From: Clostridia bacterium
Lineage (GTDB): Bacteria > Bacillota > Clostridia > UMGS1883 > UMGS1540
Reading direction: 5' to 3'
NCBI GenBank assembly: GCA_029006755.1
Contig: JAQXGO010000063.1
Location: 1 to 46,127 of the forward strand
DNA length: 46,127 nucleotides
The notes under the pieces were generated by a model. It was not told the DNA's origin and did not search any database. It worked only from the letters and a program-made list of their open reading frames with translations. Of this stretch, positions 37,618 to 46,127 are shown one piece after another. The position numbers were made by a program, and so were the translations under genes. The stretch's first letter is position 1; each line of letters begins with the position of its first letter.

Positions 37618-40158
37618 ATGAAGAAGCAAAAGTATATTTTCATGAAAGCAGAGGATAGTTTTTCCCCCGATGCTTTTAAAAATCCGGATGTTTTGTATGC
37701 ACCCGTGTATGTCTGGTGCTGGAATGCAGAAGTGTCGGAAGAAGAAACCATAAAACAGCTTGACGAAATGCAGCGGCTTGGTATTCGGGCGATGTATATT
37801 TTGCCGGAGCCAAAATCTTTTCGTCCCTCTCTCATTCCAACACGTCTTGAGCCGGATTATTTAACCCCTGCTTATTTTGAGGCATTTCTCTTTGCCACGC
37901 GTGAAGCAGAAAAACGCGGTATGAACATGTGGCTATATGATGAAGGGGGCTGGCCTTCGGGCGGTGCTTGCGGTAGGGTGCTTATGGAGCATCCCGAATA
38001 TGCACGGAAAAGCCTTGCGAGCCGCAAAAAAACGTATGCGGCGGGAAAAATATATGAAATGGCAGAGGATACTGTCATAGCGTTTTTAAAAAATGGCAGG
38101 AGCGTTGAAAACGGAAATGTATTTAAAGAAGAAGAAAACGTTACGGAATATTATATAAAAACGACATTGTTTGAAAGAATATCTGTGCCTGACTTTCCGG
38201 ATTTAACACGCAAAGAAGCAACAGAAGCTTTTATAGAATTGGGACTATCTCCGTATCTGCCGTATATTGGGGATACGTTTGGAAAATCCGTCACGGCTGT
38301 ATTTACAGACGAACCTACCATGCCGCGTCCTGTACCCTTAAGAGAAGAACTCATGGCACAGTTTGAAGCGGAAAACGGTTATTCTATCGCGCCTTATTTG
38401 CCCGAACTTTTAGATGAAAAAGAAGTAACATCCGAAGGCGCAGAAGCTAGGATTTCGTGGTTTGATATGTGCAGCCGAATGTTTTGCGAGAATTTTATCT
38501 TGCAGGAAAAGAAATGGGTGAACAAGCAGGGCGTCCCCTTTTTAGGACATATGGATGGGGATGATGCGGCGTACAAATGCATTTCGGCAGGAAATGCCCA
38601 TATTTTGCGTGCGCTTCGCTTATTTGATGTGCCGGGCGTAGACGTAATCTGGCGCCAAATTTATCCGCTTGAAAATCCAACGCCGTTCGATCATACAGTA
38701 GGTGTTACGGCAGAAAATCGAATTTTCCCGCGGTATGCTTCTTCGGCTGCAGCGCAGATTGGAGGAAGACGCGCCATGACAGAATCCTGCGGCGTTTACG
38801 GTGCAGGTATGACCTTTGATGAAATGCGTTTTGTTATGAATTTTCAAGCGATCCGCGGTATAAATGTGTTTAATTTGTTTTCTGTTCCGTATGGAAGACG
38901 CGGTTTTCAAATGACAGGTGAAATGCCTTTCTTTACGGAAAAGCACGCCTGTTATAAAGACCTTGCAACCTTTAATGCATATTTGGAGCGGCTTTCATAT
39001 GTAACTTCAATCGGGAAAACAGAAAATAATACAGCGCTCTATATGCCTATGTGTGATTTCTGGGCAGGAGAGAATACAGTTGGATATGGCGAGCAGTTTG
39101 AAAAAACAGGAAAGGATTTAGAGGATTTAGGCATTCCTTTTGATGTTTTTGATGACGATGTGTTGGAAGCGGCAAATAAAGATGCGCTTTTCTGCGGGGA
39201 AATTCGCTTGGGAGATGCAAGGTATACGACTCTTGTTATTCCGCCCTGTAAATACATGCCGACGTGTTCGATAGAAAAACTGGAAATCTTTATTTCCGGT
39301 GGAGGGAGAGTAATTTTGCTTTCTTCTCCTGATATGCCGGTTATTCGGGGGGCAGAGATTACAGATACACTTTCGGGAAAACTTGTTTCGCCACTTGTGA
39401 TTACAGAACCCGACAATTTCCTTAGAATTGGCGTAAGGGCATATGATGAAGGGCGCATATATTTTATTCATAATGAACGTGAATCCGAGACGGATTTCGG
39501 CGTCGAACTTTGCGAAAACGTATATCGATTGGATTTGAACACCGGTGAAATTTTCCGACCCAATGTGCAAAATGGAGAGATAAAGCTTTGCCTTGCCTCC
39601 GGTGAAATGGCAGTGCTTCTCTGCACGGAGAATGCAGTCCCGTTTTTAGATTCAACTGTGTTTACAAAACAGACTGAAATTTCAAATAGTTTTGTATTTA
39701 GAAGAACAGAGCGGTTTTCTGTCGGTGAAATGGACTATATTCTGGAGGATGTTGCCGAAAGGGATGCTGAAATTCCACTGGGGGATTGGTCGGAGCGCGT
39801 AGGACTTGATTTTTCAGGAAGCGGCATATATACAGTATCGTTTGATGCACCAAAAACAGAGGGAAAAATTTGCATTGATCTTGGAGATGTGCATTATACA
39901 TGCGAGGCGGTATTAAACGGGGAAAGCCTTGGTAAACGCGTGATGGCACCCTATACATATGTAGTTTCTGCGGATGAACTTAAAAAGAAAAACAAACTGG
40001 AAATCCGCGTAACAAACACGGGTGCAAATGCCTATGTTTATACAAAAAGCTTTGAAAAATGGCAGGAATGGCAGCTTCCTTATATGCCAAAGCAAAAGGT
40101 TTTTCATACGGATTCTATATCAGGAGGTCTTTACGGACCCGTAAAAATATTATACTAA
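37618..40158 (+). CDS. Glycoside hydrolase resembling GH106-type alpha-L-rhamnosidases (no signal peptide)
   Basis: PVYVWCWNAEVSEEETIKQLDEMQRLGIRAMYI and MWLYDEGGWPSGGACGRVL; C-terminal jelly-roll (SGIYTVSFDAPKTEGKICIDLGDVHYTCEAVLNGESLGKRVMAPYTYVV). Confidence 0.7.
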   Translation: MKKQKYIFMKAEDSFSPDAFKNPDVLYAPVYVWCWNAEVSEEETIKQLDEMQRLGIRAMYILPEPKSFRPSLIPTRLEPDYLTPAYFEAFLFATREAEKRGMNMWLYDEGGWPSGGACGRVLMEHPEYARKSLASRKKTYAAGKIYEMAEDTVIAFLKNGRSVENGNVFKEEENVTEYYIKTTLFERISVPDFPDLTRKEATEAFIELGLSPYLPYIGDTFGKSVTAVFTDEPTMPRPVPLREELMAQFEAENGYSIAPYLPELLDEKEVTSEGAEARISWFDMCSRMFCENFILQEKKWVNKQGVPFLGHMDGDDAAYKCISAGNAHILRALRLFDVPGVDVIWRQIYPLENPTPFDHTVGVTAENRIFPRYASSAAAQIGGRRAMTESCGVYGAGMTFDEMRFVMNFQAIRGINVFNLFSVPYGRRGFQMTGEMPFFTEKHACYKDLATFNAYLERLSYVTSIGKTENNTALYMPMCDFWAGENTVGYGEQFEKTGKDLEDLGIPFDVFDDDVLEAANKDALFCGEIRLGDARYTTLVIPPCKYMPTCSIEKLEIFISGGGRVILLSSPDMPVIRGAEITDTLSGKLVSPLVITEPDNFLRIGVRAYDEGRIYFIHNERESETDFGVELCENVYRLDLNTGEIFRPNVQNGEIKLCLASGEMAVLLCTENAVPFLDSTVFTKQTEISNSFVFRRTERFSVGEMDYILEDVAERDAEIPLGDWSERVGLDFSGSGIYTVSFDAPKTEGKICIDLGDVHYTCEAVLNGESLGKRVMAPYTYVVSADELKKKNKLEIRVTNTGANAYVYTKSFEKWQEWQLPYMPKQKVFHTDSISGGLYGPVKILY

Positions 40159-40169
40159 AGGAGCAAGGA

Positions 40170-41351
40170 ATGGTTACGGCATTACTTCTTATTATTTATA
40201 TAGCATTTATAGGGCTGGGGCTTCCGCATTCGCTTTTTGGTGCGGCATGGCCTGCGATTCAGGCAGACTTTGCATTGCCGCTTTCCGCCGCAAACTATAT
40301 TACGGTTTTGGTTTCAGGTTGCACAGTGTTATCCAGTATGTTCGGCGCGCGGCTTGTCAATCGGGCAGGCACTTGGGCGGTGGTGGCGGCAAGCACGGCA
40401 ATGGCGGCGGCTGCACTTTTAGGCTTTTCCCTTTCGGGAAGCCTTTGGGTCATGTGTCTTTTCGCCATTCCCCTGGGGCTTGGCGCGGGGGCAATTGACG
40501 CGGCGCTCAATAACTATATTGCGCTTTATTACAGCGCCATGCACATGAACTTTCTCCATTGTTTTTACGGCGTGGGTGTTGTGGTAAGCCCGTATATTAT
40601 GTCGGTTATGCTGGAAAATGCAAGCTGGCGCGCAGGCTATCGTACGATTTTTCTCCTGCAGGCAGCGATTGCGGTGGTAATGGTTTTGTCCCTGCCCCTT
40701 TGGAAGAGGGTAAAGCACAAGGCGGTGCAGGAAGAGGAAGCGGCGGCACCTCGTACGCTTTCCTATATCGAGATGGCAAAATCAAAGCTTATTCGTCTTG
40801 ACTGGCTGATGTGTATTGCCGCCAATGCCATTGAAGGCGTTTGCGGGGCATGGGGCGCGACGTATCTTGTATATGCCCACGGGCTCGGCGAAGGTGCGGC
40901 GGCAAAGATGATTACGCTTTTTTACATCGGCATGGCGCTGGGACGGTTTTTGTCTGGGCTTCTTTCCGCAAAGCTTTCAAGTTGGCGGCTGATTCACATC
41001 GGGACAGCGTGCATGGTGCTCGGAATTGTGCTTATGTTTTTGCCGGTGCCGACCGTGGCGGCGGCAGGGCTGTTCCTTGTAGGGCTCGGAAACGGACCCA
41101 TTCACCCGAACATTATGCATCTTACGCCTCGCAACTTCGGGGAGGATGTATCGGGCTCCGTTATCGGTTCCCAGATGGCGGCGGCGTATTTCGGTATAAT
41201 GGCGGCACCACCCGTGTTCGGTTTTTTAGCTGAAAAAATAAGTGCGGCACTTTTGCCTTTATATCTTGTAATTTGGATTTTAATTTTTGTTGTGGCGATG
41301 ATGTTCTTTCTGCGACTTAAAAATCATAAGACAAACGAAATACAATTATAG
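40170..41351 (+). CDS. MFS transporter
   Basis: Multiple hydrophobic helices; GLPHSLFGAAWPAIQADF start, YIGMALGRFLSGLL segment. Confidence 0.88.
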   Translation: MVTALLLIIYIAFIGLGLPHSLFGAAWPAIQADFALPLSAANYITVLVSGCTVLSSMFGARLVNRAGTWAVVAASTAMAAAALLGFSLSGSLWVMCLFAIPLGLGAGAIDAALNNYIALYYSAMHMNFLHCFYGVGVVVSPYIMSVMLENASWRAGYRTIFLLQAAIAVVMVLSLPLWKRVKHKAVQEEEAAAPRTLSYIEMAKSKLIRLDWLMCIAANAIEGVCGAWGATYLVYAHGLGEGAAAKMITLFYIGMALGRFLSGLLSAKLSSWRLIHIGTACMVLGIVLMFLPVPTVAAAGLFLVGLGNGPIHPNIMHLTPRNFGEDVSGSVIGSQMAAAYFGIMAAPPVFGFLAEKISAALLPLYLVIWILIFVVAMMFFLRLKNHKTNEIQL

Positions 41352-41365
41352 AGAGGAAGATAGAA

Positions 41366-42481
41366 ATGCGTCTTTTAATTGGTGGGGATGTTTGCCCTGC
41401 AAATGTAAGCGATTTATTTGAAAAAGGAGATGTAGAGGCATTATTCGGAGATGTACCCGAGGCTTTTTATGCAGCGGACAGAGTCCTTATAAATTTTGAA
41501 TGTTCCATGACGGAAAGCAACGTAAAAATCAAAAAAATCGGGCCCAATCTGAAAGCAACGCCAAAATGCGCCGAGGTACTTCGTAAGGCCGGTGTTACTG
41601 ATGCCGCTCTCAGCAACAACCATATTTTTGATTATGGTGTTCGTGGTGTTTTGGATACAATTTCAGTATTGGAAAAGGTCGGCATACGGCATACAGGTTT
41701 GGGAAAAGATTATGAAGATGCTCGCAAAAATTTGATTATGGAAGCCGGAGATAAAACTGTTTCCGTAATCAATGTGTGTGAGCATGAGTATTGTTATGCT
41801 TTGGAAGACAGGATGGGAGCGCGTCCCTTTGATCCGTTAGATACCATTGAAGATATTCGCGATGCAAAAACAAAGTCGGATTTTGTAATTGTTTTATATC
41901 ATGGCGGGAAAGAACAGTGTGAATATCCTTCGCCGCGCCTTGTTAAAATGTGCCGCGCCATGGTAAAAAACGGAGCAGATGTAGTGCTTTGTCAGCATAG
42001 TCACTGCATTGGTGGATATGAAATGTGGGGCGGCGGACATATTTTGTACGGACAAGGAAATTTTTATTTTTGCAACCATCCTTCGCAAACAAGCGTGAAG
42101 TGGAATACGGGACTTTTGGTAGAGCTTGAGATTACAGATGAAATTAAAATTGATTTTCTTCCGGTAGAATCGGTAACGAATCCGTTTGGCATTCGTTTTG
42201 CCTCCGGAGAAATCAAAGAAGAAATTATGAAGCGTTTTGCGTTTCTTACAAAAAGCCTTGTCGATGGTACATACAAAAAAGGATGGCATGATTTTTGTGA
42301 AGAACAATTGGGATATCGTAAATGCATAGAGGATGCTGATGGCGGTGATATGGATATATATGCTGAAAAGTATACGCCTAATGAACGATTTTCACATTAT
42401 CTTTTTTGTGAGGCGCATCAGGATGTATTGCGTGAGATTTTCAAGCTTCCGTGGGAAAAAAGAGATCTGGATGTAAAATAA
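41366..42481 (+). CDS. CapA-like (poly-gamma-glutamate synthesis/metallophosphatase type) protein
   Basis: GGDVCPAN, INFECSMTES, ALSNNHIFDYG, VLYHGGKE, CQHSHCIGGYE, LYGQGNFYF motifs; no signal peptide. Confidence 0.85.
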   Translation: MRLLIGGDVCPANVSDLFEKGDVEALFGDVPEAFYAADRVLINFECSMTESNVKIKKIGPNLKATPKCAEVLRKAGVTDAALSNNHIFDYGVRGVLDTISVLEKVGIRHTGLGKDYEDARKNLIMEAGDKTVSVINVCEHEYCYALEDRMGARPFDPLDTIEDIRDAKTKSDFVIVLYHGGKEQCEYPSPRLVKMCRAMVKNGADVVLCQHSHCIGGYEMWGGGHILYGQGNFYFCNHPSQTSVKWNTGLLVELEITDEIKIDFLPVESVTNPFGIRFASGEIKEEIMKRFAFLTKSLVDGTYKKGWHDFCEEQLGYRKCIEDADGGDMDIYAEKYTPNERFSHYLFCEAHQDVLREIFKLPWEKRDLDVK

Positions 42482-42521
42482 TGGTGTAGACAATCAGAAA
42501 GTATAATAGGAGGAATAGAAA

Positions 42522-43538
42522 ATGGCAATTTTTTCGCCGGACATTTGTCATGAGTACATACTTTCAAATCAAAAGCCGCTTTTAGCGTTTGACCCAGATG
42601 CCGAGTACGATGTGTGGAAAAAACAAGTGCAGGAAAAGTTTACGGAGCTTTTAGGGGACACACCGGAAAAGGTTGGATTAAATATTACAGTAGAATGGGA
42701 AAAAGAAAGTGACACATTTGTGGAACGTCGTATTATATTTGACACAGAGCCGATGGCAAGCGTGCCTTGTCATTTACTTCTCCCTAAAAACGGAAAGAAG
42801 CCGTATCCTGTGGTAATTTGCCTACAGGGACATTCCACCGGTATGCACATTTCTCTGGGACGTGCACAATATGAGGGGGATGAAAACGCAATCAAAGCTG
42901 GAGATCGTGATTTCGCATTACAAATTGTTCGAGAAGGGTATGCAGCGCTTGTTTTGGAGCAACGCGGGTTTGGAGAAAGAAAGTGTAACCGTGATAAATT
43001 CTTGTGGAAACAAACAACATGCGAACATCCCGCTATGGTTGCGCTCCTAATGGGGAGAACAATTTTACGGGAAAGAGCCTGGGATGTGTCTCGCGCGATT
43101 GATATGCTCGAAACAATACCCGAGATTGATAAAGAACGAATTGGCTTAATGGGGAATTCTGGTGGTGGAACTGTAACTTATTATACGGCTTGCCTTGACC
43201 CGCGCATCAAGGTTGCGATGCCCTCTTGCAGTGTTTGCTCCTTTGAAAGTTCTATCATTATGCGCCGTCATTGTGACTGTAACTATGTGCCCCAAATGGC
43301 AAAATATATGGATATGGGAGAAATGGCATGTATGATTGCACCCCGGCCGCTTGTCGTGGTGGCGGGCGCCAAGGATGAAGGATTTTTGCTGGAAGGTGTG
43401 CAGAAAGTGTACCGCGTAATTGAGCAGATTTATCAAAAGGCAGGCGCACCGGAAAACTGCAAGCTTATTATAGGTGCCGAGGGACATCGCTTTTATTCGA
43501 AGCCTTCATGGGAAGTATTCCGAAAGTATTTTGTATAG
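42522..43538 (+). CDS. Alpha/beta hydrolase, acetyl-xylan-esterase/dienelactone-hydrolase-like
   Basis: PVVICLQGHSTGMH, ALVLEQRGFGER, IGLMGNSGGGTVTYYTA (GxSGG nucleophile), GAEGHRFY. Confidence 0.85.
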   Translation: MAIFSPDICHEYILSNQKPLLAFDPDAEYDVWKKQVQEKFTELLGDTPEKVGLNITVEWEKESDTFVERRIIFDTEPMASVPCHLLLPKNGKKPYPVVICLQGHSTGMHISLGRAQYEGDENAIKAGDRDFALQIVREGYAALVLEQRGFGERKCNRDKFLWKQTTCEHPAMVALLMGRTILRERAWDVSRAIDMLETIPEIDKERIGLMGNSGGGTVTYYTACLDPRIKVAMPSCSVCSFESSIIMRRHCDCNYVPQMAKYMDMGEMACMIAPRPLVVVAGAKDEGFLLEGVQKVYRVIEQIYQKAGAPENCKLIIGAEGHRFYSKPSWEVFRKYFV

Positions 43539-43555
43539 AAGTATTTATCTATCAA

Positions 43556-43596
43556 AAAGCCGCTGTATATAATTCTAAATTTTAAACAGCGGCTTT
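43556..43596 (+). terminator. Terminator at the end of the glycan locus
   Basis: AAAGCCGCTG ... CAGCGGCTTT. Confidence 0.7.
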
Positions 43597-43769
43597 GGCT
43601 TTGAAAAATATGAAAATGGTCAAAACTGTTTTATTTAATATTTTAGCATGGAAGAAACTTATGGTGAATAGCAATGAAGAAGATGCAAAAATACTGCAGT
43701 ATACTGCGCTTGACATGCAAAGTATATTGTGATATACTATGCAATATTATTTTTTGGGGAGGTACAAAC

Positions 43770-44438
43770 ATGTTTGGTTTTACTGAGCTGTAGTTTTTCG
43801 GGCGTCTTCTTTTAGCGGGAATTTGCGGTGCTATTGTAGGATATGAACGGAAAAGAAACATGAAGGAAGCGGGCGTTCGCACACACTTTATTGTTGCGAT
43901 GGCGGCAGCTCTTGTAATGCTGATTTCAAAATACGGTTTTTCGGATGTGGTGGTGTTGCCCAGTCATCAGGTGGATGTTTCGCGTGTGGCGGCTTCCGTA
44001 GTTTCCGGTGTTGGTTTCCTCGGTGCGGGGCTTATCTTTGTAAGAAAATATACAATTAACGGGCTTACCACTGCCGCAGGAATTTGGGCGACCTCAGCTA
44101 TAGGTATGGCAATTGGCGGTGGCATGTATGCGGTGGGAATTATGGGCACGGTCATCATTTTGCTCGCACAGGTGTTTCTGCACAGACGGTGGAGCTTTCT
44201 GTGAATTCCTTCAACCGAGCAGTTTCGGCTTGTAGTTACCAACTCCGATGAATCCATTCGCGAGGTGCAGGAGATTCTGGAAAGTAATAAAATTGAAATT
44301 CTGAATATAAAAATGGAAATCGGAGATAACGGTTATATTACGCTGGATCTTATTACAAAGCTTCCGGTAGCCTTTAAACCTGCTGATGTTATGACCATAT
44401 TTCGCAGTTGTCAGCATATTAAATCTATTGACCTTTAA
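43770..44438 (+). pseudogene. MgtC/SapB-family membrane protein with two in-frame stops (TAG 43791-43793, TGA 44202-44204)
   Basis: Same-frame translation through the stops: MFGFTEL*FFGRLLLAGICGAIVGYERKRNMKEAGVRTHFIVAMAAAL..HRRWSFL*IPSTEQFRLVVTNSDESIREVQEIL..IKSIDL; RBS GGGGAGGT. Confidence 0.85.
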
Positions 44439-44872
44439 TGTTCTAAGGTAACCGTAAACGGTCCGTCGCACGTCATGGAAATATCCATGTGCGCGCCGAA
44501 AACACCTGTTTCTACGGTAGGGAATATCTCGCGGCATTTTTCTACAAAATACATATATAAATCATTCGCAAGGGCAGGCGGCGCAGCACTCGTAAAGCTG
44601 GGACGACTGCCCTTGCGGCAGTCTGCATACAGTGTAAACTGGGAAACAACCAAAAGGGAGCCGCCCACATCAAGCGTGGAAAGATTGGTTTTACCGTTTT
44701 CGTCTTCAAAAAGACGAAGAATGGAAAGCTTGTTTACAAGCCAGTCGACATTTTCTTTTGTATCGCCTTCGCCTACGCCCAGAAGAAGCATAAGACCCTT
44801 ATCAATCTGTCCGACAATCTTACCTTCCACAGTAACGGCGGCGTTTCTGACTCTTTGTGCAACAATTTTCAT
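44435..44872 (-). CDS. dtd: D-aminoacyl-tRNA deacylase
   Basis: MKIVAQRVRNAAVTVEGK, LVVSQFTLYADCRKGSRPSF, GVFGAHMDISMTCDGPFTV. Confidence 0.96.
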   Translation of the reverse strand: MKIVAQRVRNAAVTVEGKIVGQIDKGLMLLLGVGEGDTKENVDWLVNKLSILRLFEDENGKTNLSTLDVGGSLLVVSQFTLYADCRKGSRPSFTSAAPPALANDLYMYFVEKCREIFPTVETGVFGAHMDISMTCDGPFTVTLEH

Positions 44873-45037
44873 GGTGAAATCCTCCTTTGTTTGCCTAATT
44901 TTACCATAGTGCATGCGCCAAATCAAGGAAAACGAAACATTCTGTCGCTTTAAAAAACTTATACTTTCATAAAATTGTAGAACTTTGTCGGGCATTGTAT
45001 AATAGGAACACCATATGTAATGCTCGGTTTAGTTTAG

Positions 45038-45373
<336 letters not shown>

Positions 45374-45780
45374 TGAAAAAGAATTATTATCTTTAATGGA
45401 AGAAATACGAAATGAGAAAATTGCGTAAAAACGGACAGAAGCGGGGCAACCGCTGTGGTTACACCGCTTCTTTTAAATTTTGTCCTTAAGAACACTCGCC
45501 GCGGAGTATTCTTTTTTTGGCTTTCATGTACGAAATAAATGCCCTTGCGCCGTAAGGCGCTATACTTGCAAGACAAGCACAGCGCGTCTTGCGAAAAAGG
45601 AGCAGCAACGGAGCATATTTGAAATGCCCACGCTTTTACGTGGGTATTTTGAATGCAGCGAAGTTTGCTGCGACGTGGAAGAGCCGAATGATTGAGATAC
45701 CTGTTATTTATGTGCTTTTGCTGTGTTCATTGAAAAATGCGTAGCACCTCATTTCTTCATTCTTTACTATCACTTATTAC

Positions 45781-45878
45781 TTTCCAAAAATCGACAAATC
45801 TTTAGTGAATAGTGAAAAGGTAATAGTGAATAAGTAAAATCGACAAGATTCTAAAAGAACCTTGTCGATTTTTGGAAA
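45781..45878. repeat. Small inverted-repeat element, 17-bp perfect terminal arms
   Basis: TTTCCAAAAATCGACAA (45781-45797) and TTGTCGATTTTTGGAAA (45862-45878); inner arm AAAATCGACAAG also pairs. Confidence 0.6.
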
Positions 45879-45964
45879 AGTCGAACAATTTAGATATTTA
45901 ATTTATTAAGTTTTGCCAAAAATTTAGTATATCAGAAAATGAAATTTTTCGCAAGGTTAACCGA

Positions 45965-46006
45965 ACAGTACATCTGTAATCAACCTACAGTACATCTGTA
46001 ATCAAC
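45965..46006. repeat. 22-bp-period tandem duplication at the 3' end of the ZIP-type gene
   Basis: ACAGTACATCTGTAATCAAC-CT-ACAGTACATCTGTAATCAAC. Confidence 0.9.
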
Positions 46007-46127
46007 ATAATGCAAAAACCTACAAGCAGAGCGTATGTCGCGCCTCTCTCGCTCCCGTGTGCGTGTGTTTCGGGAATCATCTCGTCACTGATCACATAGA
46101 GCATTGTACCACCGGCGAAAGCAAGAG
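45985..46127 (-). CDS. ZIP-family metal transporter, C-terminal part (5' end outside the window)
   Basis: Minus-strand translation LAFAGGTMLYVISDEMIPETHAHGSERGATYALLVGFCIMLITDVL*. Confidence 0.78.
   Translation of the reverse strand, partial: LAFAGGTMLYVISDEMIPETHAHGSERGATYALLVGFCIMLITDVL

Overview
The window is a low-GC Firmicutes/Clostridia-like chromosomal segment. The left part (about 1-20 kb) is mostly core genome: ctsR(3' end)-mcsA-mcsB-clpC, a FeoB-associated-type Cys-rich microprotein missed by the ORF track, a glycerol-1-phosphate dehydrogenase plus HAD phosphatase pair behind a long leader, tRNA-Leu, metY, an SLH surface protein, tig-clpP-clpX, spoVT, tRNA-Met, tRNA-Glu, and trkA-trkH (trkH has an in-frame stop). 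The centre and right (about 20-43.5 kb) look accessory. There is a sugar-acid type module (HpcH/HpaI aldolase, Ldh_2-type dehydrogenase, two AraC regulators), then a same-strand cluster of nine genes encoding an SLH surface protein, two tandem secreted carbohydrate-binding-like proteins, two tandem SLH-anchored TIM-barrel-like putative glycosidases, a GH106-like glycosidase, an MFS transporter, a CapA-like protein and an alpha/beta-hydrolase esterase. I read this as a candidate surface-glycan utilisation locus. Non-coding observations include a 252-bp MITE-like insertion that duplicates a palindromic terminator, an adjacent tRNA-Thr gene with a mismatched 3' end, a two-copy ~167-bp structured repeat, an mgtC-like gene with two in-frame stops, a decayed serine recombinase, and a 22-bp tandem duplication that truncates a ZIP-type transporter. 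All calls come from reading the sequence; no searches were run.
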